Shown: positions 11,721 to 26,130 of the stretch, piece after piece
Numbering within the stretch: position 1 is the stretch's first letter
Layout of the letters: each line of letters begins with the position of its first letter
NCBI GenBank assembly: GCA_029891345.1
Contig: CM057009.1
Span: 307,808,666-307,872,665 of the forward strand
Reading direction: 5' to 3'
DNA length: 64,000 bases
Source of the DNA: Dryococelus australis
Taxonomy: Eukaryota; Arthropoda; Insecta; Phasmatodea; Phasmatidae
The notes under the pieces: model-generated
What the model was told of the DNA's origin: nothing
What the model saw: the letters and a program-made list of their open reading frames with translations, nothing else
Database searches by the model: none
Translations under genes and position numbers: made by a program

Positions 11721-14700
11721 GCGCTGCTCCATTATCACCTCATTTCACTTTCATCGGCTCTCAAGACCTCCTTCAAAACCACCCAGATCTCTCAACTGAA
11801 CGTTTTCACATAATCGACAGTAATTATAATAACTCGTCTCTTTTTTAAATATATTTAAAATACCTAACTAAATTTTAATGAAATATGCAATATTATATAT
11901 TATCTTGTTTTACATTATTAGATATTATGTAACCATGGTTAGAAATCAGATGTAATTTTTGGTTGAGAATACATTCCTTATCAAGACTTCCACATTTGTA
12001 TAAAAGCAGTGTATTTTTTTCAACCCTTAACATGTATTAGGTTTTTTTTGGCATATATATATTCTTTTAATATGTCAACTTTAATCATAATTTATTTCCC
12101 GTACTATACTTTGCTATTTCTGGCTCCAGCTATGTACACTTATATGGAAACATTCTCCTTCAATGTTTTATTTATTCGCTGTAATTCGGGAATGAGCCAG
12201 TTGCCTACAATACCGTAAACGTCATATGATCAATTGAAAAAAAAAAACTGAAAAATATTGACAATATAAAGGAATTCAATTTCATAAAATATCTCTAGGA
12301 AATTGTTGATATTTTGTATTGCTTCATATTTTGAATTCATTCACATTTTTATGAATTTAAACCTTATTTTCTAATTTTCTACCAATCATTAATAAGCAAT
12401 AGAATAGCGCTTGCAACATTTACATTGCTCCTCTTCTTTCCTTCCCGAGGATTCTCTAAAATATTACATTTTATTTATATACTCGTCTTTGTAATGTTTT
12501 CTGTCCATATGTAAATAATAAAATCAATATCATAATACCTATATCAATAAAACTTTTCTAGTCTTTTTTATTGTGTATTTCCTTCAACAAGACAGTTTTA
12601 CAAACGTCGCTACTTCCGACATTCAGACCCTTTTAGCCCGAGAGTCGATGATCATCCCTTATGCAAATCGGTTAAGTCGCTTCCTTTATCCATGACAGCA
12701 GGAAGCGCCCTGTGTACAACCAGCCTGTCAGTTAAATGTAATACCCGCTTCACCAGCCCACGTCACGGGACATACGTCATGGGCTGCGCGCAGCAGATGG
12801 CACTTCTAGCAGGTGGCCATAATAGTGTTATTTTACTGTGTATATAGGACACGATATACCTATTATTAATATTAAAGGAGGCGATTTACCCACAGTACGT
12901 CTCACACAGTTGAATGGGACACGCCCATTTGACTCGCCATGAAGCGTGTACTAGTGGAGGTAATGTCATAGATGTGCTGACGTATCACTTCCTCAAGCCG
13001 AACAGTGCGCACAGACCGAGGACGACCAGCATTACGCGTGTGTCTCTGCAACATGGGAAGCATAAGTCACCTGTTTGCTGCGGACTTTGTAGGTGTTGTA
13101 CAAGGCATTCGGCAAAAATACTTCTTCAAAACCCAATTTTCATAGGCTAATATCTCCTTTAATGTTCCGTTTAGGTATATGGTGCCCCATATATTTTCGA
13201 TTATTTTTTTCATAATTAATCCCCCCCCCCCCCTTGCAGTTTGGGTGATTAATTTCCGAACATTCTGTATATACTTACATAATAAAAATACATTATTTAA
13301 GAACTAATACAAATCTTGGAAATGTTATCATGCCTACATGAACTGTATCAATGTTTTAAAAACAACTTTAAGTTACAAATTCTTTATTAGTTGAATTTTG
13401 TGAGTTTTGAAGTGTATTATAAGAAGTGTTACTAATTAATATTATTTAATGTTTTAATAATGTAAATTAATTATTTGGCATCGAAATTTAAATATATTTG
13501 ATGTATGTATAGTAAATTATTAAATAGTTAATTGAGTTTATTTAATTTTAAAATTATGGCAGGAAATGTTTGTTAATATGAAATGTTCAATAAACGAACT
13601 TTTATTATAAATGTGCAAAGTAATTTTAACTATACATTTTTTAAATTGACTAATATAAGGTATTTTGACTTTGATATACTAACATAGTAATATATAGAAA
13701 TTAAATAATAACTTTTCATGATCACCTCGTTAAATTTATAAACACAGCATTTGACAATTGTGAACATTTTTCAACTGTATTGAAAATTTAATACGAGCGA
13801 AGTCAAATTTAAGATCGTTAAAAATAATATTTTGTCAATCGTGAATTTACAACCAGTGGAGTTTTAAGAAGAGCAACTGTGCTGCAATTTCATTCTCACA
13901 GTGACGAGTAAATTTTGTAAACCACAGATCAGGGCTACTCCTATTACGTGCAGATACATATCGCATAGATATAAATCATCGCTGATCTTAAACCCATGCC
14001 GAGAGTAAAACAATGGTGATGCGTGCTATAGTTTCATGGGCAAGCTACTGTGTACAGGGGACAGAAGTGGCGTTGGTCTCCCCAATAAAGGGGGAGGGGA
14101 GTCCGGGGGCCCTTCCATGGGAAAATTTGTATTTCAAGGTGCAAAATGGTGCCATGTAAAAAAAATTTTCGTACGTAAATATAAACTACACCGTTTGTAA
14201 AATTATTAATTTTTTTACCGTAAAATTTGCCCGAGTGAAAAACTAAATAAAAACAATACGATTCGTGTTGTGCGCCCGAACTTGCCCACGCATAGATTTA
14301 GTTACTGTAAACTACACGACGCCAACTGCCTGCGGCTAGGCCAGCTGCGGCAATGTCCGCTTCAGTTCGACGAAGAAAGCACTACCATCGCAGCTTCTAA
14401 CAAGGGTTAACTCAGCCATCATCTCCGCCCCTCCCCGGATGGTCTCCCTATCTTGCTGACCCTCCGTCGGCTGGGAAACCATCGCGACCGCCTACCTGCA
14501 GAAAGCATTACTTACAGCGCTCCCAAACATCTTGATTTTACTAGCTAACGAGTTGTTTTCTTATAAGGTACAGTATTGTTTCCTGACTAGAACGTGTACC
14601 GCATGAGTGAAGCGTTACCTTAAAGTAGCCTAAATATAAGATATAATTTAGTATTTATTTTAAATATGACATTGTCAGGAAACTGTCTGGGCAAGCACTG

Positions 14701-17644
14701 CTTGCCTTGCTTGCTCTAACGAGAAACCATAGGCCTGCCTATACGATAATCAATAGAGTTTTCCCTTACAATGAAAAAACTAAATATTTACCTTATACGT
14801 ACAGAGATGACCCGAGATTGTAATGCTTATTTGCATTACAGTAGTGAATCAATGATTTTGCTCTTATCATAAATATTAATTGTATGTACACATGTATACA
14901 TATATATACATATATATATGAAGTGATTACATTACAGTAAAAATAACAGCGAAGGCATTTACTCAATCGTGTATATATATACATATAGATTGCATTTACA
15001 ATTATGTAGGCCTATAATACATGGCTAATTACGTGGCTATGAACACCAAAAAGATGCGAAAATGTGATAAGCTGTTCTTCAGTAAGTCAAACTTGTTCCC
15101 ATGAACACAAACAATTTTTACAAATAACGTTATGTTAATAATGGTGAGAAACTCTCATTGGAGTTTATTATCGTTGCAAAGGAAGCACGTTCGTTTCCGA
15201 CCACGTATTAGCCCCGGACGCAACATCCTTACTAGCTGAGACAGGACTGGAGCAATATGTTTAAACATTTCTTACGGCGTTGTAGAGTGGTCGCGACGGT
15301 GTCGGCTGGCCATTGCCTTCCGCAGAAGGGGAAACGATCGCCGCACGCTCGCGCACTCACGAAAGGCGCTGCTACTCGCTCTAAATAGCAATCCCGCTGG
15401 AGGGTTCCGTCTTCGAGGCACTTACTAAGATTGCAAATGCTCGGTGCGAAAACCCTCGCCACGCGCCAGAAGTTCTAGAGGCATTGGTGCCGCACGTTAT
15501 CCGTAACCTAGTTGCCGAGCGCCCTGCAGCGCACGTTCGGAATACGGCTTATATAGTGAAGTGAGCAAGCGATTTAATGGCGGTCACCTGCGACGCAAGA
15601 GAATCTGCTCTTGCAAATATTTTCTGCAGGAATTCATTTTAGAACCAGAAAATCAGTTTAATTCATTTATAAAATGCTACAAGTGGTCTAGTAGAACAGA
15701 ATTGTTGGATCATAACAATGTGCCTGAAAACGATATGGTTTCTGAAATTGACTATCCCTATTTCTTTTTCCCATTATTTGGAAGTATTTTGTTGGCTGAG
15801 GAATTTTTTCTCAGCGTAGGAAAAGGAAACTAGTCTTCAGAAAAGTTATCGCCATTGCATAGTTTTGTATAAAATAATATAGGTGTGTAACGATAGTGTT
15901 TAAAATAATGATAAACAAAATTCTTTTATCAATGCACATATCTTTTGAAGAGCAGACTACAAACATGTTATAAATAAAGCAAACACTTTTCTGTAGTAGG
16001 AATCAACTGCTACACGTTTATAAGACTCGTGCTTGCATCGTCTACTGAACTCTGTTTGTCATATAAGCGCCAGCTGGCTCAGGGAGAGTTATTAAATATC
16101 GTACAATGGATACATTAAATTAATAAAAAGTCGATACAACTTTTTTTTACTATGGGCCCTCACGACCGTACACTGAGCGTATTTGTTCCGGTTTCATTAC
16201 GTATTTTCTCTTTATGGCAAATTCTCCTCACTGGCCTTTAAACGGCTGATATTATTATTCTGAATTCCAATGATTGTTCGGCACTCCACAAAAACAAGGC
16301 AACCAAAAATATTTCCTGCAGTCCTTAAAAAGACTTGTACTCCTTCCTCCTCCGACCTTACTGTTAGTCTCTTAGCTACGCGAACACGCACATCCCGCTG
16401 GACTCTTGGGTAACTCGAGTGTTTCTCAACTGTATCCCCGTTGGGCCAACCCGAGAGAAGAATCCTCCATGCCCCGCCTACATCTTAAGAGAGAATTTCT
16501 GCGGGAACCAAATCATTTTTTTTCCAAATGTACACTACATAATCTTTTCTGAGAACTAACTCCAATTCTTTAACCACCACTACCAAAAAAAAACCATAAC
16601 CTTATAAAATAACAATTTATTGTATAATTAGGGCCTCAGCATTTGTGTGTGGCAGACAACCCTCGGTCAGTAGTTTATCTAAAGTTATAGAATGTGGGTG
16701 ACATGATCTACGTCAGTCGATCATTCTATCAATAAGTTTTTCTTTCAAATGCTATACATTCGGTACGCACTATGATATACGTATCAAATATCCTTCTAGG
16801 AAATATCTTCTAAGAAGCAAAGTCTTGCCACAGATGCTTTACATTATCTAGTCGCACACAGTTTCTAAGCTTACACAACTGCCTTAGCCACTCCTTAACC
16901 TAACGACCTAATTATTTACATTGCTAATTCTTACTGTCGCCACATCACTTCTTAAACCCGGAGAGGAATCTACGTACGTATCTAAATAAATCCTAAATTT
17001 TTTCCTAGTAAAACAATAGTTTTTACTTAATGAAAACACCAACAGAGATTGAACTAACAAACCCCTCTCTTTCTTCCAATATTCCAAGAAAAGATGGGAT
17101 CCATGGTTTTCTTACTTGGACACCCTATTAGTAACACTCCTAATGAGTATTTTCCTCCGTTAGCTTGGGTTTCAAATCCTCCTACTCCAAAACACAGATA
17201 CTTATGCGAGATTAGATGTATTTTCTTCCCGTCAGCCTACTGCATCGCCTCTTTTGTCAACACATCATCCAGCCAAGCAAGACAGGCTTGGCTGTCTGCT
17301 AGACGTTCTCCAGAACTGCGTGAAGCATCACTTGGTACACTTCCTGTACTAATTACCGGTTTTGCACGTGCATGGGATACGACCGTTCCCTGCTTCTTAC
17401 CCATGTGCTTCTTTGTAGTTATTATACGATCGTCGTTCCCAGGTCATGGCTCGTCTGGTTTACGAATAGCACTAGTCCCTTCCCTTGGGCGCTGCCTACA
17501 GACCTTAATTTTATAATTCCCGTTACACTAGTTACCATGATGTGGCGAACTACACGACTGCCACGCCGGCTGGCCAACTTCTTCTTGCGTCTGATCGTCC
17601 CCCGTTCGCGTGTCCTTGAAACCCATAGTCCCTAGTTCTTAATT

Positions 17645-17705
17645 CGGCGCGAACAATCACCAGAGTGTGCTATTCAAACCACTCCGCCATCGCGGCTAAC
17701 TGCGC
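17645..17705 (-). repeat. possible tRNA-derived fragment
   Basis: On the minus strand the start resembles a Leu/Ser-type tRNA (GCCGCGATGGCGGAGTGGTTTGAATAG without its end). No clean B-box follows. This may be a truncated SINE head or chance. Confidence 0.3.
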
Positions 17706-20700
17706 AGGTCACTGTTTTAGCCGCCACTTTGCATACAGAGAAACCAATGTTTTGTAAGGTGATGCTCAATCCATGCAGGCCCGGACATATTTTTAAGATA
17801 CTTCCATTTTCTGAATTGTTTCACGAAGATATTCCAAAACTTGCGTATTACCTGATTGGTACCACCGTTGGTAAAGGTATTGTACAAGAAATTCCTGTAC
17901 ACAAGGAGACCAATACAAGCTGTAGCTTTCCCACTACTCCCACGCTACTTGTCCCCACGATTCTGCCGATCCTAAAAGATAAGACGAAAATATCTCTCTT
18001 TTAACGCCATTGTTATATGGGACTCTCTTTATGTAACGATCCACCCTTTTTATAAATCTAAATGACGACGTGTTCTGTCATTCCAGTGAACAAGGGTACT
18101 AAATATTCTACTGTGGGTCAGGTGATCATATGCACTACGATACTGCTCTGGGAAAAGCACAACCAAGCCTCTTCGCTTTTTTTTGTGCCGCTTCGATGAC
18201 TGAGACACTAGTGTGAAATATTATAATAAATAAAGTCATTTTGTGCCTAACCATCCTTAATTGAGTCTATACTATTTTACATATTCACCATACATTCAGA
18301 TATCTTTCTTTTACACTCTACTGCACAACATACCGACTCTACATGCTGTACTGCTGCCCCCCCATGACCTCATTTTATCCCTCTTTTTTTGAGTGACACG
18401 TCTCCTTAATCTGATTTATTCCTCATTTTGTGAGTGACACTTTTCATTAATCTGATTTATTCCCGTCACTGTATGTTCAAAACGAACACGCATCATGTTC
18501 CAGCCCCATCCCGATGGTCGAACGAGTGCCACACAGACTCTGAAACCGCAGCGCGTATCAACCAGGCTGAACACGGTAGCAGAGGCACAATGAAGCGGGG
18601 GTGACATGAAGAGGGGGAAGGCAGGGCAGCGCTATAAATGTGGGTGCAAGACACGCGCCGCTCCCACTCTGCCGCCATTCAATAAGTTCATACACAAGAC
18701 TGCACAAGGCATCACGATGTTGAGAGACGCTGGGCTTCACGAGTGTCGAGAGACGCTGAGTCAAGGGCATCACAACACCGAGGTTCGGAGGAGCCTCTGT
18801 TCGAGTGCCGACTTCTCATACAAATCAGTAGCAAGACACGTCTGGATGCAGGGTATGCTCAAAATAGGAAGTTAGGCCGCGATACCAGTAATTGCATTAA
18901 TACTATTATTGTGAATTAGCTCTTAATGTAATAAATTTATTATTGCTTCAGCATTCAGTATCGATTTATATCCTTGAAAGATCAAGTTAAATGTATAATT
19001 TAGTCTCAAGTTGAAGTGTAATAAAATAATAGTATTTAAATGTATTTGGAGAGTATCCTTTACTATCTGGTTACGTTTACCAGCTGCAATGCTCTTAGGC
19101 TAAAACCTAGGGGAAAGTTGACACTGGTGGCGTTTTTGTGCAACACGTAAATTGGTACAGTGTTACTGGTAAACACTTAGCTCGTGACTCACACAAAATG
19201 GCTACCATAAAGATTACAACCCGCCACTTATGTAGTTTTGACAGGCAATGCATTCCCGTTAACATACATTGTTATGAAATCTTCTTCTATACATTTATAT
19301 ACAAAAATCTCTTTTTTTTCTCCAACTGCAGGTCTTCGAGATAGCGTCGTATTGTAAAAAATGTGTTCAGTGTCTTGTCACCTTTATGTCGCATATTCGG
19401 ATATCCTATGCATTTAAAAACAAATCCGTACACGGTTTATACCTGCCTGTGCGTGTCTGAATAACGACCTTAAAATAAATCGTTACGCCATCAACCTATA
19501 CACACCAACAGGTATATTTGCAGTACTGGTTATTTTAATGTGGTGGAGAAATGATTTAACAACTGCTTTCACAGATCTATGAATGTTTCTGGAAAACCAA
19601 ATAAAAATGCCAAGAAATTCAAAGACGAATTCGTGTATTTCTTAATGACACTATCAGTAATAATTCCTTGACATGACAGGTTCTAAGAGCATTGATGTTA
19701 CAACAAAATAATTATCACCTAAATACATATATTTTCGTTACAATATAAAGTTTCAGTTATCATTAAAAAAATTTTAAATTCCATTTGTCTATGTTATACT
19801 ACTTCTTTTACAGATATTACGTTGAAATTAGTGAACGAAGTATAGAGCGATTTTTTTGCCTTGTGATAAACTGACGACAAATATCTCACATTTGTAGTTA
19901 TTATACTCATCGATACTGTTGGAATTGAATTTGAAACAATTATTGTTCTACAGCCTTCTATGCTTTACATTATTATATTTAAATAAAATATCCCGGAGTA
20001 GCATTGGCTGACAGTAGTTTTACAAAAGGGATTTTTTTCTTACTCATTTATGCTTAAGGGAGCTGATTCCAAATAGATAGGCCCAAAATTTATCCTAATG
20101 GCTTCAGTTTTTTTTTGTAACTGACAACGCATATTTTTCTTTAAACAAATCATTCGCTTGTTAAACATAGCCCACCGCAATGCTTCTTTTTGAGTGTTAA
20201 GTATATTTTTACTATTATCTTTGGACTTTCTCAACAAAATCCCGGATATTCAAGAGAACATGATGAACGCTTCCACCAAACTATATAAACGATGAAAACT
20301 CGCTACCAAAGAAAAGTGCGACAAAAATTACTTTCAGGTTGTTGCTGGACACAAATAAATATTTTAATAACAAATAAGGCGAAAATAAAAAATAAAAAAT
20401 TTCTGCGATATAGGAATGTTTCATGTGTGTATATTACTAAAATTATATACTAAATTATTTGTTTACAATACGTGTAAACAAAGCGTACATATAATAATAG
20501 CCTAACTTACTGCATATATAACACACAATATATATTAATATATAATTCGTATGATATTTTATACGAATAGTAGTATTTATTTAATAAATATTAGAATGGA
20601 AGTTACTCAAGAATTACTTCGCCCAAAAATGATGTAATCATATTTGAAATCTAGCGTGTAAATTATACAAGAAACGTCCTTTTAGCTCAATTAAGCTTTA

Positions 20701-20829
20701 ATAAATGTATATTTTTAACGATTAAAGTAATGTCATTCTTCAGGAAGGAAATACGAACAGCTCTTAACAAGCTTGTAAAAGTGGCCCTATTTTAAATAAT
20801 TCAGATTGCAGGTTCAGGTAACAGTGTAA

Positions 20830-21742
20830 GGACGACTGGTGCGACGGGAGAACAGGCTTGTAAGGAGGACAGCGAAAAATGTGCCGGGAGTCGAGAGGGG
20901 ATTGCAGTCTCCGACAGAGCTTCGTGTCGACCAGTTGTGCGGTGATCTTTTATTCAGCAGATCTGGGCGAGCTTGCCTGGCACTACCGGGCTGTGACTCT
21001 GCACTCCAGCTCACTTCATTTCTCTTCGAGTGTCCGGACGGTCGAGGCGGCATTACGTCGTGAACGTGTGCTCAACATCGTCGAGCGGCAGGTGGACGAA
21101 GCACACTTCTTCCTGAGAACAACTCGGACAGTGGAGGCAGTATTACGTTGTGAACGTGTGCTCAACATCGTCGAGCGGCAGGTGGACGAAGCACACTTCT
21201 TCCTGAGAACAACTCGGACAGTGGAGGCAGTATTACGTCGTGAACGTGTGCTCAACATCGTCGAGCGGCAGGTGGACGAAGCACACTTCTTCCTGAGAAC
21301 AACTCGGACAGTGGAGGCAGTATTACGTTGTGAACGTGTGCTCAACATCGTCGAGCGGCAGGTGGACGAAGCACACTTCTTCCTGAGAACAACTCGGACA
21401 GTGGAGGCAGTATTACGTCGTGAACGTGTGCTCAACATCGTCGAGCGGCAGGTGGACGAAGCACACTTCTTCCTGAGAACAACTCGGACAGTGGAGGCAG
21501 TATTACGTCGTGAACGTGTGCTCAACATCGTCGAGCGGCAGGTGGACGAAGCACACTTCTTCCTGAGAACAACTCGGACAGTGGAGGCAGTATTACGTCG
21601 TGAACGTGTGCTCAACATCGTCGAGCGGCAGGTGGACGAAGCACACTTCGTCCTGAGAACAACTCGGAAAATAAACTGGAAAATAATACTGCGTGACGGC
21701 CGCGAAATATTTTGTTCGTATTCACCCCGGCAAATACAGTAA
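20830..21742. repeat. 90-bp minisatellite, seven copies, open in both directions
   Basis: A 90-bp unit is repeated seven times from about 21,045 to 21,676, nearly without divergence. One site alternates tcg/ttg across copies as C,T,C,T,C,C,C. Because 90 is divisible by three, frames stay open: 287 codons on plus (20,879-21,742) and 254 on minus (21,016-21,780). The plus unit is a 30-residue block beginning TVEAVLRRERVLN and ending FFLRTTR. No family is recognised. The upstream 200 bases are GC-richer unique DNA. I treat this as a satellite, not a gene. Confidence 0.9.
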
Positions 21743-23194
21743 TTGTGTCGTGAACGCAACATTTTTTTTCTCGTTACCACTTAACATTTGCGGTCTCTAA
21801 AAATGTATTTTGTGTGACAACAAAAATTTCTCTGAAGATCACAACTTAATTTAACAGGGTGCTCACAAACAAAACATTTTGTGGCCACCACAAAGTATTT
21901 TTTTTTCAGTTTACATTTTTAGTGGCTTATCTTTAAACATTATTACATTACAAAGATAAGCGATAGAGGACATTTTCCAGATTTTGGTTATAGCGTTTAA
22001 CCATATTAGTATGAGGATGATAAGGTGACGTCTGTACCATCTCTTTACCTTCAAAAACGTCACGTTTTCCATATAAACTGAAGAAAAATAGGTGGCTTTG
22101 TCCATCAGAAGATGCACTGGTGATGCAATAACCGAGAAATCACAAACTCACTGTATTTTTTGTAAATTGTACTCAAATGCTCTTCGCACAATTACATTAG
22201 CAGGAACAAACAATTTCAATTGTGATACACGGGCCTTTTTAATTCGGTTGGGAGCATTTTTATTCTCCAAAAACCTTCAGAGGATGAAGAAACTTTCTTA
22301 TCATGAAGGCACCCCGAAATTTCGGCTCTTACTTTGAACAAAAGCTAGCTGTTTTTGTGCCATTTTGTGGCACCATAAGCGTTTTGCTTATGGTTTTTCT
22401 TTTGTCTCTGACCTTATTCGGGTAAAAATTTACTTTTGTTAGCAAAGTCTTGTTATCCTTAATTTGTTGCGGTTAATTATCTGCTGGCCAACTATTAGCT
22501 TTTTATACTCAAACATAAATTTGAAATTTTTATAAAAAAGATTTTATTAAAAATATTATTGTCATAACTTTTTATATTGCTTAAAAGCAATGTATTTATT
22601 TATGAGATTTAATCTTTTATATGAATAAAAGGTTCTTTAAATTTGTTTTTGGTACAAAATCTGCTGGTTGTCAACTCCATATGGATGTATTTAAAATATG
22701 TGTGTGTTTAATTTCTCATGACTAGAGAGGTTTGGTGGGTTCGGGCACATCAGGCTTCAGGGAGATCATCTGAGGATCGGCCACCATCTTGGAGTTTCCC
22801 ATTTTAACCCTTAAACTTGCTTGTTTTACCCCCAAAAGTTGTCCACTTTTACCTTCAAATCAGTTTTTTTTTACTGAAAGAGTTGTTTTATTCCCTTAAA
22901 GATTTCCCAGTTTTTCCAAAAATTTGCGAAAGAAGTGCTTCGTCCTCAATGTGGCAGACGGATTTCTGAATGTAGCTGAGGTACCCAAAACTCACCCACA
23001 TAATGAGGAATCTAAGGAATCGATAAAATCAAATAAAATAAAATTTATTTTTAAAAATAGAATATATTTTATACTTAACAAAATTTAAAGCCATAAGTAT
23101 TAATTGTTATGTGTCACTGGACTCGTCTTTTCAAGGCGCATACGATCGTGATGTCATTCCATCAATTTGTTTTTGCACTTCGTGCTCTATCATT

Positions 23195-23325
23195 CTGTGT
23201 TTTATCTCTCATTTCATCTCTTTCTCTCTCCCCTTTCTCTTTCTCTCTTTCTCCATTCCTCTCTTTCATTCTCTTTCTATCTTGTCTCTCTCATTCCATC
23301 TCTTTTCCTCTTGTCTCTCATATTC
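23195..23325 (+). repeat. polypyrimidine (CTCTTT)n-like tract
   Basis: About 130 bases almost entirely of C and T on the plus strand, rich in CTCTCTTT motifs. The hydrophobic and serine-rich open frames here are compositional artefacts. Confidence 0.9.
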
Positions 23326-25779
23326 GTTCGACACCGCCGTCTACGCAGTTCCTTCATCGCCTGCTAGAGTGCGCGAATCGCCAGTGTGTATATTTATGTG
23401 TGAATTTAAAGATGTCATTTTCCATACTCGGGAGGGTATATACAATTATTGTAAAGTACATTACATTAAGGACTTTGCAAAAAATATTTAAATCTTAAAA
23501 TTTTATTTTTTAAAATCTTTTTTTTATTTACTTTATTCATTTTGGTTTTACAGTTGTACGAAAATTAAGTAGTTTAGCCTTGTAACCACGAATGCACGCA
23601 CCGGCAGGCATGCAAGGCAGACACACCTGTTATTACAGGCGAACAGTGCAGCGATGTTCATAGGTAGGCACCACGTGAGTAAAGGAAGGAGGACCAATGA
23701 CCACGATCGCTCGCTCCACTATGCAGGTTTTTCAAATCAATGAGACATCTAGGAATCAATGAATTTATAAATAAGTAGAATTATTAAAATTTTTCATTTT
23801 AGAAATTCCGAAATCTTAGAAAACCCAGTTAAAATTTTTTCAAAGTCATTCGAGATTACAGGGTCATGGCCAAGGTCACCTGTCCACGATATGGTGGCAG
23901 TATACAGTAAAGTAAAATGCTTGCTAACTTTTTATGTTTTTTTGCGATAATTTGTTTTTAAGATCATTCAAGGTCACGGGGTCAAGTTCATCTGCATCCA
24001 ATATGATAGTAGTAATTAGTAACATAATATGTTCGCTGACTTTTATGAATTATTTCTAAAATTATTCAAGAAGATTGTAGGTCATAGGGTCAAGGTCACC
24101 TGCACATAATATGGCGGTAGAAGTAACATAATATGCTCCTAGAATAAATTTTTCGAGTGTTTTTAAAAATTATTTAGAATAAAAAAGGGACATTTTAAGT
24201 GAAACAAGTGAAATGTTAAGGAAAATAAATAATATTTAAGGCGAAAAGGGAAATTTTTATTAAAATACAAATTTTAAGGGAAAAAGAGAAATTTTTAAGG
24301 AAAAATGACTGCTGAGGGACTGTAATTTTGAAATATTATTTTTATAATTTTTATATAGTAGTTAATAATTTTTTAAATAATTTTAACAGTATTGAAATTT
24401 TTCTCAATAATTTTAAATTATATTTCGTAGTATTGTTTTTAATGTATAAAATTTTTTTAGTTTTATTTTTTATTTTTGGATTTTTTTTAATGATAGGTGT
24501 CAAAGGTCCCTCGTCAATGATCAAGGGTCTAAGGTCGCCCGTCAATGATCAAGGGTTTAAGGTCACCCGTCAACAGCCACTGGCTTCCAATATGGCCGCC
24601 GTGGCGTCGTAATGACAGATTATGAACAGCTCCGAGCCTCGACGCCCCATGCCCTTGCGCCAAAGTCCGTATTTCTCTACTACATATAGTTTAATATATG
24701 ACTTTTCCCTTTGTATTATAATTTAAAAATTACCTTTATATATTTTGGGTTCGTACTCGTGACACTACTCTGAATTCAAATAAGATGTGAAGCAATAAGC
24801 ATATATAATATTATTGTAATTCAATTATAGTGGGTTTTATTTTTAATGTATTTATACTAGAGTGCACTAATATCTAACTGTGTGTATATATCATCTCATG
24901 AGAAATAAACAGATGTTGTTAAGATTATGCCTTACACAATTCCTAATATGGCACATATAATATTCTTTTCAGCCATGTATTGAGTTAGTGCTCGCAATGT
25001 TAAAAATTATGAGCAAAGATGAAGTGTAATATCCTCTTATATATGCATGATGCTGTAATATCCTCTTATATATGCATGATGCAGTAACGAAATCTGGCAT
25101 GTATTTCCATGGCAGGTTTAGTTCCAAAAAAGCAGACATCCCACCATGCATATCACTATGCCTGCCAAACTTCGACTGTTAAAATTAAACTAAATTTCGC
25201 TATTGATTACTTAGGTTTTCTTGACAAATCAGCATTAAATGTATGACTTTATTCCAAAATACTGACCAAATATTTGTATTCCAACACGAAGTATCAACCT
25301 GTTACAACAGTATATTTCCCAACTATTAACCGAAACATAATAAACAACCGGCAGTTTATTTATAAGTAACTATGTGCCAAGAAATGATAAATTTTTAAGC
25401 AAATAAAAGTAAATATATAGGTTTTAATGTAAAAAATATTAATCCTGCAGTGCAGTGTTAAGACAACATAAGAAAAAGCATCCTTCACCAACTGTTATGT
25501 TCACAACATCGTCGGAAAACACAGTGAACAAAAACAGTTAAACGGGGAAAAAATAGATTATCTTCATCTTCTATGAAAATCGTTTGTTTTTTCATTAAAA
25601 CATTTTATTTCCAGCTTATCAAATAATGTCGGTTGTAGTATGTTGTTCCAACGAATGTTGACATACCAGATACCAACAGCAAGTTTCACAACAGGTAACT
25701 GACACAACACCAACGGCGTCAATTTGAAATAAGACGCGTTCTGTTAAACACATCGCTTCTGAACAACAATACGAACGTA

Positions 25780-25930
25780 TAGTATTGCTCCATCAGAAGC
25801 ATGTTTATAACGGGTGTATACCATTTGTCATGCCCGCCACTTCTCCGGCTCCAAAGAGGCCCCTTCTCCGAGCTGCCAGTTCTCTTCTCCGAACTCTTCA
25901 AGGCTCTATGCCCACTCTCACTGCACTGCT
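25780..25930 (+). repeat. dispersed repeat, copy A
   Basis: Matches the reverse complement of about 40,880-41,080. Shared blocks include CATTTGTC followed by CCCGCCACTTC, the CCCTTCTCCGA block, TTCTCCGA..CTG(C)CAGTTCTC, and CCCACTCTCACT. It is GC-richer than its flanks. Copy type is unknown, perhaps a MITE or SINE fragment. Confidence 0.6.
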
Positions 25931-26035
25931 GGTACCTGGCCCTGCCAAATCCTCTCTTCGCAGCAGCACAGTCGACCAATAACAAACGCTTCGAGAAATT
26001 GATCAGAAGTAACTAATCGCCACTAGCGTCTGGGA

Positions 26036-26130
26036 CACAGGCTCCCTTCTGGTGGGCGTATTAGAACACAGGCTCCCTTCTGGTGGGCGTATTAGAACAC
26101 AGGTGCCTTTCTTGTGGGCGTGTCAAAACA
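26036..26130 (+). repeat. 31-bp tandem repeat, three copies
   Basis: The unit begins ACACAGGCTCCCTTCTGG and ends GGGCGTATTAGA. Two copies are near-perfect and the third has diverged. Confidence 0.85.

Larger units (their letters stand above)
10748..20830. other. long gene-poor stretch
   Basis: AT-rich DNA with no protein family recognised. It holds a tRNA-derived SINE-like unit at 11,549-11,720, a poly-C run at 13,221-13,234, G/C-rich patches at 14,080-14,120 and 15,240-15,540, and a tRNA-like segment at 17,645-17,705 (minus). Open frames at 15,561-15,833, 17,094-17,516 and 18,416-18,875 were examined and not recognised. Confidence 0.5.

Noticed and set aside
20879-21780. Long open frames of 287 (+) and 254 (-) codons as protein genes
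   Set aside because: They arise from a 90-base tandem repeat whose length is a multiple of three; both strands are open equally and no family is recognisable.
23109-23498. Ser/Leu/Phe-rich open frames of up to 129 codons
   Set aside because: They coincide with a polypyrimidine tract; three frames are open at once.
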